DNA of 13,446 nt from JBBTRP01 sp038065125 (GCA_038065125.1 JBBTRP010000061.1:1-13446); one strand, 5' to 3'; shown: positions 1 through 7,009, counted from the stretch's first letter. The notes: generated by a model from the sequence alone, not told the origin. A program made the numbers and translations.

Positions 1-55
1 CGCAGAGCTTCCAGCCGTCAAGGCAGGGCGGAGGAGGTGTGGGACCGGGGGGTGG
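1..55. repeat. Exact 55-bp direct repeat, copy 1 (partner 661-715)
   Basis: Bases 1-55 match 661-715 at every position, and base 56 differs from 716. The repeat encodes the linker and module start PPPGPTPPPPCLDGWKLC in the same frame, 660 bases (220 codons) apart. Identity extends to synonymous sites, unlike the older divergence between modules. It begins exactly at the window edge. Confidence 0.95.
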
Positions 56-2941
56 ATTGATGTTTACCTTGCAGTTGTTGGTGCAGGAGTCGGTGTCAAC
101 AAGATTGCCGTCGTCGCACTGCTCGGTGATGGAGTCTACTGTGCCGTTACCACACTTGGGATCGGTGCACTGGTTGGCGGAGGGACGACAGATAAAGCCG
201 GTTTTGCAGGAGTCTTGCTGGCCTCGGCAGTCTGCGCAGGAGCAGCTCTCGTTGTCTTCACACTGATTGTTCGTGTTGCACGCGGAAGGTCCGGGTGGAG
301 TCGGGCAGGTGTTACCGCGATAGCACTTGTTGTCACCGCACAGGTTCCAACCATCAGGACAGGGCTTGGATATGGGGCCGTTGGTTCTAAGCTTGCAGTT
401 GTTCGTGCAGGCGTCCTCGTTGTCCGTATTTGCGTCGTCGCACTCCTCGCGTGGGTCGTTGACTTGGCGATCACCGCACTTGGGGGCTGCGCAAACGTGC
501 GCTGAGGGGCGACAGACGAGCTGTTCACCACAGGAGTCTTGTCTGCCTTGACAGTCCTGACACTCACAACTCTCAGTCGCTGAGCAGGTTCCATTGTTGG
601 TGCACTGAGTCTCGCCCGGAGGAGTCGGACAGGTGGTGCCGAAATAGCACTTGGCGTCAGCGCAGAGCTTCCAGCCGTCAAGGCAGGGCGGAGGAGGTGT
701 GGGACCGGGGGGTGGTGTCGGCGCGGGAACGGGTGTAGGAGATGGCGCAGGAGCAGGATTGGGACCGCAGGACCCATTTATACAAGAACCAGACGAACAT
801 TGCGCACCGCTAGTACACGACGTTCCAGGTCCTCCTGGCCCGCCGGTGCATACCCCTGCAGCTGTATTACACGTTCCCGACGCGCATTCGGAATTTGCGG
901 TGCAAGATTGGCCTGGGCCTTTTCCGGTCTGCTGAGGATTTGGGCAGGAGGCGCCGTTTGCACATGTGGAATTTGATCCAGGACACTGTGTGCCAGACCC
1001 ATTACATTTTGAATCTGACCCAGTGCAGGACGCACCATTTGAACATTGTGCAGCGGCGCCAGTACATGTTGTTCCGATACCGGAACAGGCGCTATTAGCG
1101 GCCGGGCACACAGAGCCGTATGTTGTGCACTGCGCGACTGCAGCCGAGGTCGATCCAACTGGACATTTTGCGCCATCTTTACAGGTAGAGCCCTCACCCT
1201 TGCAAATGCTCTGAGGATCAACACATTGTGAATTTTTTCCATGACAGGTCGCACCAAGACGACAGATCGATCCGTCACCAAGACAGTTGGTGCCGGGATC
1301 TGAACAGTTCGAGCCCGTTCCCAGACACGTCGCGCCCTTATCGCACTTTGATCCCACACCCGTACAGATCGAACCCGCTCCGCTACACTGAGATCCGACT
1401 CCCGTGCACCGCGATCCGCGTGTGCAAAGTGAACCGTCAAGGGAGCAGATTAAACCGGAACCCTCGCACTTTTTCTGATCCCCGGTAATACACTTTCCGA
1501 CTGTATTCTCACTTGACAGAGACTTAACGCCCTTATCAACTCTCAGTGCGTAGGATTTTTTGAGTGAGAGCTGCTCTGAGGGCTTAAACATATACTGTGA
1601 CCGCGCAGTATCGCCAGACCCTACTGTCCGTACCTCGCTCAATCCCTTCACCGCCGGCTCCAGGCGAATATTCGCCTTTGCGGACTGCTCATCGATCAAC
1701 TGATTGAAGATGGCGGAAAAAACGGATTGCGCAGTGACCTCATTCGGCAACGGCAAAAGACTTTCAATTTTCAAACATCGCTCTGTCTGACCACAAGCTC
1801 CCTGATAGCAATTCAAAGTTTTACACTGATCGGGATGGGTACATTTTGATCCGACATCGGCAGATCCTTGAGAGCACGATCCACTCACGCACAGGCGGGA
1901 TGCACACTCGGAAGCTTGGCTGCAGCTCTGCCCAATGCGTCGCAAAATGGAGGTACACTTTCCTTGATCGCACTTAAAACCTTCACGGCATTCAGCGTCA
2001 AATCCGCAGGCCTCACCCTCACTCTTGGAGCCACGTGCACACTTCTTGTCCGGTCCGCAGACGCCGGAAACACACTCTGAGTTATTCTTGCACGCCTCGC
2101 CCAGCCGATTTCGGATCCCGGTAAAAAAATTCCATGAGTAGCGGCACAAGATCGGCTTTTCCTTGCACAACCCTTTCAGTTTGCACGAGCCGTCCGAACA
2201 GCACGACTCCCCGCTTCCGCACGACGAGGCCGTACATCGTGAGAGTCGGAATGGGACGGGATTAGAAAGATCCCGATCTGCGGTGACGAGAACAACATTT
2301 CCTGAGTCAGCGCCCGTGGGTGCGGCAACTGCAACTCGGGAGTCGCCCCATCCGGTGTCAGCAATTGACCCCTCGACCTTCCCAAATCGGATCCTCCCCT
2401 TCCCGGATCCGAAATTCGTCCCAAACACCTCGACGCCGACTCCGCCCGGACCGTTGTCCGGAAGGAGGCCGCAAATGCCCACACCGACCGAGTTGTCAGT
2501 CACCGAAAATTTCGACCCCAAACTCTGCTTTGAGTCGCGTGCGCGTTTAATTTTTACTTCATAGTGACCCGACGAGATCATTCCGGGTACCTTTGCGATG
2601 ATGTACGAGTCGTGCCACCAGAGATTGGTGCACTCTTTCGGGTATTCGATATCCGAAGGAGTTGCCTCCCCTTTCTGCACGAACTGAACCGATCCGATCT
2701 CGGAGCCAAATCCCACACCCTCGATCGTGATGAACTGCCCCTTTCCACCCGAGCCCGGACTGATTTTTGTGATGCGAAGGTCGGCTGTCGCGTTTGAAGT
2801 CTGAATATTTTGCGCTGTGGGTGTGCTACTGGTTTGAGCGCCCTGAGCAAGAGCAGGCCCTCCCCACGCAAGCCCAACACACCCAATCACGAGTGCGATG
2901 AGATGCTTTGACTTGAGCATAATTGTGGTCGGATGTGCCAT
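1..2941 (-). CDS. Giant secreted Cys-rich modular protein (IPT/TIG, Cys supercycle, myxococcal-type Cys repeats), C-terminus missing
   Basis: I translated this frame by hand: it is open for 980 codons from ATG 2941 to the left edge, and no stop is reached. A second in-frame ATG at 2920 gives a tidier signal peptide (hydrophobic core LIALVIGCVGLAW, likely cleavage after PALA). VIGC could be read as a weak lipobox. Order of parts: signal peptide; two IPT/TIG-like beta-sandwiches (about residues 50-150 and 151-235); four GxxC modules (about 280-387); an SbsA-like Ig segment (about 390-485); a 27-residue four-Cys supercycle (about 492-665); two more GxxC modules; a Pro-rich linker; then 108- and 112-residue modules, each with a CDDxN-type myxococcal Cys repeat. 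The dense cysteines imply disulfides outside the cytoplasm. It starts 7 bases after the Ig-domain gene, so the two are probably co-transcribed. A role in adhesion or surface structure is inference. No catalytic motif is seen. Confidence 0.82.
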   Translation of the reverse strand, partial: MAHPTTIMLKSKHLIALVIGCVGLAWGGPALAQGAQTSSTPTAQNIQTSNATADLRITKISPGSGGKGQFITIEGVGFGSEIGSVQFVQKGEATPSDIEYPKECTNLWWHDSYIIAKVPGMISSGHYEVKIKRARDSKQSLGSKFSVTDNSVGVGICGLLPDNGPGGVGVEVFGTNFGSGKGRIRFGKVEGSIADTGWGDSRVAVAAPTGADSGNVVLVTADRDLSNPVPFRLSRCTASSCGSGESCCSDGSCKLKGLCKEKPILCRYSWNFFTGIRNRLGEACKNNSECVSGVCGPDKKCARGSKSEGEACGFDAECREGFKCDQGKCTSILRRIGQSCSQASECASRLCVSGSCSQGSADVGSKCTHPDQCKTLNCYQGACGQTERCLKIESLLPLPNEVTAQSVFSAIFNQLIDEQSAKANIRLEPAVKGLSEVRTVGSGDTARSQYMFKPSEQLSLKKSYALRVDKGVKSLSSENTVGKCITGDQKKCEGSGLICSLDGSLCTRGSRCTGVGSQCSGAGSICTGVGSKCDKGATCLGTGSNCSDPGTNCLGDGSICRLGATCHGKNSQCVDPQSICKGEGSTCKDGAKCPVGSTSAAVAQCTTYGSVCPAANSACSGIGTTCTGAAAQCSNGASCTGSDSKCNGSGTQCPGSNSTCANGASCPNPQQTGKGPGQSCTANSECASGTCNTAAGVCTGGPGGPGTSCTSGAQCSSGSCINGSCGPNPAPAPSPTPVPAPTPPPGPTPPPPCLDGWKLCADAKCYFGTTCPTPPGETQCTNNGTCSATESCECQDCQGRQDSCGEQLVCRPSAHVCAAPKCGDRQVNDPREECDDANTDNEDACTNNCKLRTNGPISKPCPDGWNLCGDNKCYRGNTCPTPPGPSACNTNNQCEDNESCSCADCRGQQDSCKTGFICRPSANQCTDPKCGNGTVDSITEQCDDGNLVDTDSCTNNCKVNINPPPGPTPPPPCLDGWKLC
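26..685 (-). repeat. Tandem 108/112-residue Cys-rich modules
   Basis: Two consecutive modules (362-685, 108 codons; 26-361, 112 codons) follow the same plan. Each begins C-x-DGW-x-LC, then C-Y-x-G-x-TCPTPPG, an ESC-x-C-x-x-C segment, a Q-DSC segment, a CRPSA stretch, and a KCG...CDD(A/G)N...CTNNCK unit. A third copy starts at 25 and leaves the window. The CDD units lie at about 395-481 and 71-157 and resemble the 'myxococcus cysteine-rich repeat' family. Modules 1 and 2 differ at many positions, so that duplication is old. Confidence 0.87.
661..715. repeat. Exact 55-bp direct repeat, copy 2 (partner 1-55)
   Basis: This is the internal copy of the 55-base identical segment. On the minus strand it encodes the end of the Pro-rich linker (Pro-Thr-Pro-Pro style) and the first residues of the first 108-residue module. 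Confidence 0.95.
763..912 (-). repeat. Two further GxxC-x5-C Cys-rich modules
   Basis: GQSCTANSEC and GTSCTSGAQC open two more copies of the module seen at 1783-2103. They lie between the 27-residue supercycle and the Pro-rich linker. The same module type therefore flanks the supercycle region on both sides. Confidence 0.75.
947..1468 (-). repeat. 27-residue (81 bp) four-cysteine supercycle, Cys spacing 7-7-7-6
   Basis: Within the large Cys-rich gene, the cysteines fall at strict intervals of 7, 7, 7 and 6 residues. Full 27-residue cycles start at 1408, 1327, 1246 and 1027. A partial cycle (7-7-6) starts at 1468. An irregular one starting at 1165 has spacings 12-7-7-7-7-6. The heptads look like C-x-G-x-G-S-x (CTGVGSQ, CSGAGSI, CTGVGSK). 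The closing hexads look like C-x-x-G-A-T/S (CDKGAT, CRLGAT, CSNGAS, CANGAS). Copies have diverged in sequence but keep the spacing, so the spacing appears to be under selection. Confidence 0.88.
1783..2103 (-). repeat. Four tandem GxxC-x5-C Cys-rich modules
   Basis: Four short modules follow one another, opening with GEACKNNSEC, GEACGFDAEC, GQSCSQASEC and GSKCTHPDQC. Each has four cysteines in the order C-x5-C-x4-C-x(4-5)-C and is about 21-28 residues from start to start. They are part of the large Cys-rich protein and are diverged from one another. Confidence 0.78.
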
Positions 2942-2948
2942 AGAGTTG

Positions 2949-4559
2949 CTACCGGGTCGGGCCGATACACTGACTAAAACAGTTCTGGGACGCGTCGCGC
3001 ACCTCAGAGAGTACCTCGGGGCTATAGGTTGCATTCTCTTTGAAATCATCGTGCTGAACGACTGACCTTGAGCGCAGCGCCGCAAAGTCGTGCGAAGAGA
3101 CCACAGAGTAGTTTTGTGCCGGCTGGAGTCTGATCGATCCGGTGTGGAGGGACGCAAGATCCATGAACTTGGTAAAGACGATCTCGAGCGGAGCGTTTTT
3201 TGCGATCCGGGTCATATCGCGCCCAGGATTGATCGAGTAGATCGCCGGGGGCGTAAGGTCAAGCGCATCTGTCGTGGCAAAACCTGCGCGGTAATCATCT
3301 GCTGGACTCCCTTCAGATTTGGAGTTATGCGCAACTCCGTTTTCCCCTCCGCCGTCGAGCGAATTTCCGGCAGCATCGACGATCCCGTCATAGGGGAAAA
3401 CCGCCTTATTCGGCCCGATGCTCTTATCGCTTGAAATTTTTGCCGCTCGCAATTTAACTGACAGAGATGCGGCCTTGGGCAAACAGAACATCGGCTCGGA
3501 GCACGCATTGCTCCCGCACTGCTCTGACGGGGTAAAAATGACTGTTCTAAAATTATTACCGATGCTTGCCGTACCCGGAATTGGCGACGCGGTTCCAGTG
3601 TTCCTGACATCGATGACAGAATTTTTCACGGTTGTGGGATCGATCGGCTCGGAGAATGTGATTTGAATAAGCGCATTTGGCGCAATCTTCTCCGTGCGGC
3701 CCTTTGCGTTCGGCAGTGGCACGATTGACTCAACAAATGGCGGCGAGTCGTCCGTAAATCCGCTCACCTCGAACTGCCAGGAGTAACTTCTATTTTCCGA
3801 AAAGAGCGGTGCACCCCCCGCAGAGAGAACCGCCGCGGTAATGCTGACCTGATACATGAGGCGCTTGTTGGGCTCGCCAAGCGGGCTAACCGGGGTTATT
3901 TTTGCCGTTCGATTGTTTTCTGCAAACGCAACCTTTCCTTCCGTAGGCTGCCCCGGGGTGCCGGCTGGTGTGATCTTGACACTCTCCTTCTTGAGCTGGC
4001 CACCTCCCCCATCAAGGCTTGAAGGATCAATCGGATCGATGAACTTAATGAGAATAGAAGTGTTTCGGGCGACATTGCGCTGGTTAGGTGCGGGATAGGT
4101 GCTTTCAATTTTTTCCACATCGCCAAAGTCCGCGAGTACTTCCGCTTGCTGTTGAATCTGCTCGATGGTCTGGGATTTTGGTTCCAGTGATTTGAGGATA
4201 CTGCGATTGATGCCCCAATAAACCAACCCAAGGACGATGATCATAACCAGGCTTACGCCGGCCGCGGCAGAGCCGATGATGAGGTTTCGCTTTGCCTTGC
4301 GCAACTCAAACAGATCGTCTTCGTTCTTTCGAATTTGCAAAAATGACCATACCGCAAATGCGCCACCGGCAAGAAGCGCGAGAAGCCAAAAAATTTGAAA
4401 AAGTCGTATCCCGATGAGTCTGCCATCCTGAAACTGGACGCCGATCAGACGAACAATCCCGGTAGACTCAATCGTCGCCGCAAATACAAACGCTGGTAGG
4501 AGTAACCCACCCAGCGTCTGTAATACTAAAATTCGATATCGGTTTTTTATGATATCCAT
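2949..4559 (-). CDS. Membrane-anchored protein with SbsA-like (Big_5-type) Ig domains
   Basis: Hypothetical 536-residue protein. The N-terminus has a signal-like segment ending in FVFAA (residues about 8-28), a TM segment at about 51-75 (FQIFWLLALLAGGAFAVWSF), a short charged loop (KAKRN) and a second TM at about 92-116. This signal-TM-loop-TM layout recalls pilin-type (TrbC/VirB2-like) N-termini of related bacteria, which is an inference. After a Gln-rich stretch come about three Ig-like units beginning near residues 153, 272 and 436. Each has a P-x-x-x-x-x-x-P opening, then a strand such as ILIKFIDPIDPSSL, IQITFSEPIDPTTV or LEIVFTKFMDLASL, the usual mark of SbsA-like Ig domains. ATG 4559 is preferred over the adjacent TTG 4562. 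It lies 83 bases after rpsU and 7 bases before the large Cys-rich gene. The Ig part probably faces outward; the partner is unknown. Confidence 0.8.
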   Translation of the reverse strand: MDIIKNRYRILVLQTLGGLLLPAFVFAATIESTGIVRLIGVQFQDGRLIGIRLFQIFWLLALLAGGAFAVWSFLQIRKNEDDLFELRKAKRNLIIGSAAAGVSLVMIIVLGLVYWGINRSILKSLEPKSQTIEQIQQQAEVLADFGDVEKIESTYPAPNQRNVARNTSILIKFIDPIDPSSLDGGGGQLKKESVKITPAGTPGQPTEGKVAFAENNRTAKITPVSPLGEPNKRLMYQVSITAAVLSAGGAPLFSENRSYSWQFEVSGFTDDSPPFVESIVPLPNAKGRTEKIAPNALIQITFSEPIDPTTVKNSVIDVRNTGTASPIPGTASIGNNFRTVIFTPSEQCGSNACSEPMFCLPKAASLSVKLRAAKISSDKSIGPNKAVFPYDGIVDAAGNSLDGGGENGVAHNSKSEGSPADDYRAGFATTDALDLTPPAIYSINPGRDMTRIAKNAPLEIVFTKFMDLASLHTGSIRLQPAQNYSVVSSHDFAALRSRSVVQHDDFKENATYSPEVLSEVRDASQNCFSQCIGPTR

Positions 4560-4642
4560 CAAATAAGCTTTTGGCCTGCTCCCAAGTATACAGCAGCTTT
4601 TTGCTTTTCGGAGTGGATATCCTTCCCGGCGGTTGGCTCGAA

Positions 4643-4894
4643 CTACAATTTCATGAGCGCTTTGGTTCCGGGGAACCGATCGCCGAGCTTGCCGATTTTT
4701 TTGAGATACTCTTTTTTGCTTTCGATTGTCATCCGACGCAATGCGGTTTCGCGCAGTTTGCGTTGATTTTTCGTTTTCTTATGAAATCGAATTTTTCTGA
4801 CTTGAATAAGCCGTCCGCTTTGAAGGACCTGCTTATTGAATCTGCGGAGCAGTGCTTCAAATGATTCTTTTGGTTTCTTACGAGTTTCTGGCAT
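4643..4894 (-). CDS. rpsU: 30S ribosomal protein bS21
   Basis: Small-subunit ribosomal protein that sits near the 16S rRNA 3' end and aids initiation. The 83-residue product is strongly basic. It carries the family signature ESFEALLRRFNKQVLQSG followed by a Lys/Arg-rich helix (RKIRFHKKTKNQRKLRE). It is longer than the usual 58-71 residues because of a C-terminal tail of about 20 residues (KKIGKLGDRFPGTKALMKL). I chose ATG 4894 because it has a strong Shine-Dalgarno sequence directly upstream and because family homology starts just after it; a longer open frame up to 4957 would overlap the hisS tail. It lies 4 bases after the hisS stop, so it is the last gene of the lepB-hisS-rpsU unit. Confidence 0.94.
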   Translation of the reverse strand: MPETRKKPKESFEALLRRFNKQVLQSGRLIQVRKIRFHKKTKNQRKLRETALRRMTIESKKEYLKKIGKLGDRFPGTKALMKL

Positions 4895-4898
4895 GATC

Positions 4899-4907
4899 TC
4901 ACCTTCC
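4899..4907 (-). promoter_or_regulatory. Strong Shine-Dalgarno of rpsU
   Basis: The minus strand reads GGAAGGTGA, followed by GATC and the ATG. AGGTGA is complementary to the conserved anti-SD, and the preceding GGA extends the match with a one-base bulge. It overlaps the hisS stop codon (TGA, 4901-4899), so translation of the two genes is probably coupled. No other gene in the window has a comparable site. Confidence 0.8.
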
Positions 4908-6320
4908 TTTCTGTGGGGTGGTTGAGGGAGTGGAGGTCGACCCTTCACCATGTTCATGGGTTAATTTTTTTCTCAAAACCGGAATCAGCTTTTTGATGTC
5001 GACGACTTCTTGTTCGCCGCCTTCCATATTACGGATGATAATCGTGCCGTCAATCAGCTCTTTTTGACCGAGGATGATGGTAAACTCCACACCAAGCCTG
5101 TTTGCAATCTCCAGTTGGGCCTTGAGGCTGTCTTTGGAAAACTCTGATGCGGCCGTGAATCCCTCGTCAAGAATGCTCTCAAAAAGTAACATTGAGCGGC
5201 GTTTTGCCTGCTCGCCCAGCTGAGCCACAAAAATTTGCGGCTTTGGTTTGACCGGAAGAAGGGACTCGCCGCGAGCAGTCTCAAGTGACTTGAGCGCAAG
5301 AATCGTCCGCTCAATCCCTAAGCCAAAACCACACGCAGGCGTAGGCTGTCCGCCGAGAACCTCGATGAGGTTGTCCCAACGTCCCCCGCCGCCAAGCGCG
5401 ATATTTTTTTGGCTCGCCTCGGGGTCCTGACTCTGGAGCTGGAATTCAAACACGGTGCGAGAATAATAGTCAAGCCCGCGCACGAGATGCGGATTGTGCT
5501 GATAGGGTATTTCAAACTCATCAATCGATTCGAGAACTCCCATGAAGTGATCTTTGCAGAGCTCGCAGAGGGAGTCGACAATATGCGGTGCAAGTGCCTT
5601 GACTGGCTGGCAGGTTTCGACTTTGCAATCCAGCAGCCTCAAAGGGTTCTTGGCGAGGCGCCGCTTGCAATCCTCACACACCAGCGACCGCTTTGAACGG
5701 TAAAATTCGGTCAGTGTCGCTCGATACACCGCACGACACTCAAGGCATCCGATACTATTAATGTGGAGTACCGAAGGAATACCAAGATACGAGAAAAATT
5801 TGTGTGCCATGAAGATGAGCTGCGCATCGACCGCAGGCTTACCCTCCCCTACGATTTCGCAGTTGAACTGATGGTGCTGTCGATACCGCCCTTCCTGCGG
5901 CTTGTCATACCGAAACAGCGCACCAACGGTGAATAGTTTAACCGGCTGCGGGTGAGTCACCATACCGTGCTCAATGTACGCACGCGCAATCGCTGCAGTG
6001 AACTCCGGCCGGAGCGCCAGGGTATTGCCGCCAAGGTCGGTCATGGTGTACATCTCCTTCTCCACAATGTCGGTCTGCCTCCCGACCGCATGCGTGTAGA
6101 GTGCGAGATCTTCAACAAGCGGGGTGTCCATACGCGAAAACCCGTAATTACGAGTAATCCGCTCGATCACGTCTCGCACGGCATCCCAATAGGGCTGCTC
6201 CTGCGGTAAAATATCCTTCATACCCTTGACGAGCTGCGGCGTCTTTGCCATCTTGGCAAGTTCGATGATCGGCTTATCAACACCGGGCGTTGTCTCCTCA
6301 ATTTTCTTTTTTCGTGGCAT
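4899..6320 (-). CDS. hisS: Histidyl-tRNA synthetase (HisRS, class II)
   Basis: Charges tRNA-His with histidine in the cytoplasm. The 473-residue protein has a 27-residue leader, then the class II core. The motif 2 region is FRYDKPQEGRYRQHHQF (about 136-152), the histidine-binding signature is RGLDYYSRTVFEF (from 281), and motif 3 is GFGLGIER (331-338). The C-terminal anticodon-binding domain spans about 361-454. The second His-specific motif reads GGRWDNL (312-318) where most relatives have GGRYDGL. The insertion domain carries eight cysteines, several as CxxC pairs (192/195, 215/218, 252/255) plus 232/237, which could bind zinc. ATG 6320 lies 4 bases after the lepB stop and is preferred over an in-frame GTG at 6338 that would overlap lepB. 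The tail is Ser/Thr-rich and its last codons form the rpsU ribosome-binding site. Confidence 0.97.
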   Translation of the reverse strand: MPRKKKIEETTPGVDKPIIELAKMAKTPQLVKGMKDILPQEQPYWDAVRDVIERITRNYGFSRMDTPLVEDLALYTHAVGRQTDIVEKEMYTMTDLGGNTLALRPEFTAAIARAYIEHGMVTHPQPVKLFTVGALFRYDKPQEGRYRQHHQFNCEIVGEGKPAVDAQLIFMAHKFFSYLGIPSVLHINSIGCLECRAVYRATLTEFYRSKRSLVCEDCKRRLAKNPLRLLDCKVETCQPVKALAPHIVDSLCELCKDHFMGVLESIDEFEIPYQHNPHLVRGLDYYSRTVFEFQLQSQDPEASQKNIALGGGGRWDNLIEVLGGQPTPACGFGLGIERTILALKSLETARGESLLPVKPKPQIFVAQLGEQAKRRSMLLFESILDEGFTAASEFSKDSLKAQLEIANRLGVEFTIILGQKELIDGTIIIRNMEGGEQEVVDIKKLIPVLRKKLTHEHGEGSTSTPSTTPQKGR

Positions 6321-6324
6321 AAGT

Positions 6325-6972
6325 TTATTGGTTCTCACGATATGATGGGCCTTTTAGGATCCCGATTCGATTGATTGGCAGGCCGCGGAATACGACTCGG
6401 CCCACTATTTGATCGTCCGTCACGGCTCCAAACCGCTCGGAGTCAAAGCTCACCGGCCGATTGTCACCAAGGACAAAGTACTCGTCCTTCGCGAGCGTCT
6501 CAACCACCAGCCGCTCAGAAAGCTCACGAGGGTTGTAGGGGGTCTCGTCTAGCTGGAGGCCGTTCGGGTGGCCTACATTAAAAATGGTGACCGCCTGGTT
6601 TTTTATAACAACCTTCTCGCCCGGCAGCCCGATCACCCGTTTGATTAAAAATCGATGGTCGGTTTTAGGATATCGAAAGACGATCACCTCTCCCCTCTCA
6701 AACGGTTTGAAATGAGGAGAAATCTTGTCGATGATGAGATACTCGTTCTCAAAAAAGTTCGGCTCCATCGACGCACCTTTGACATAGAACGGCTGAATAA
6801 GAAAAAGTCGAATCGGCAAGATAATTGCCGCCGCAACAATAAAAATCTTGAGAAACTCGGTGACGTAGGAAAGGGGAGAATTTGCCTGAGGCGGCTGGTT
6901 TGTACTCCCTCCCCCCACTGACACTGCCGGCTCCTGCTGCTCGTTTTCCTTTAAATTCGAAACGCTATCCAT
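6325..6972 (-). CDS. lepB: Signal peptidase I
   Basis: Membrane serine protease (S26) that removes signal peptides from exported proteins. The 215-residue protein has a Gln/Pro-rich cytoplasmic N-terminus, one TM segment (about 36-60) and an outer catalytic domain. The nucleophile is Ser68 in GASMEPN. The general base is Lys111 in FLIKRVIGLPGE. The GDNR box (169-172) is followed by SFDSERFG. All catalytic boxes are intact and the length fits the short bacterial form. It starts the lepB-hisS-rpsU unit behind the promoter at 7010-7038, and no Shine-Dalgarno is seen before its ATG. It could process the secreted proteins encoded at 1-4559; that is inference from general function. Confidence 0.96.
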   Translation of the reverse strand: MDSVSNLKENEQQEPAVSVGGGSTNQPPQANSPLSYVTEFLKIFIVAAAIILPIRLFLIQPFYVKGASMEPNFFENEYLIIDKISPHFKPFERGEVIVFRYPKTDHRFLIKRVIGLPGEKVVIKNQAVTIFNVGHPNGLQLDETPYNPRELSERLVVETLAKDEYFVLGDNRPVSFDSERFGAVTDDQIVGRVVFRGLPINRIGILKGPSYRENQ

Positions 6973-7009
6973 TTATTAAATGGGTTATCAACACATAATA
7001 CAATAATTA

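Noticed and set aside
136..1440. Long open frames on both strands across the Cys-rich gene, some over 200 codons
   Set aside because: The minus-strand frame from 2941 is open across the whole region and gives recognisable domains. The others give Ala/Arg/Pro-rich sequence with no family features and arise from the GC-rich repeat coding.
947..1468. CRISPR-like array suggested by regular 81-bp spacing
   Set aside because: The units are in-frame protein repeats with no conserved DNA repeat and no distinct spacers, and no cas gene is present.
2878..2941. Lipoprotein signal (VIGC) in the large Cys-rich protein
   Set aside because: The stretch before the Cys is short and the hydrophobic core continues past it to a better signal peptidase I site after PALA. 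It remains possible but not preferred.
4574..4608. Stem CTGCT/AGCAG followed by T-rich sequence on the plus strand, like an intrinsic terminator
   Set aside because: There is no plus-strand gene for it to end, the stem is only 5 bp with an 11-base loop, and it lacks a T-run in the minus direction.
4560..4642. Possible promoter for the Ig-domain gene (TATACT at 4585-4590 on the minus strand)
   Set aside because: No -35 match lies at 16-18 bases; the best candidates share only two bases with TTGACA.
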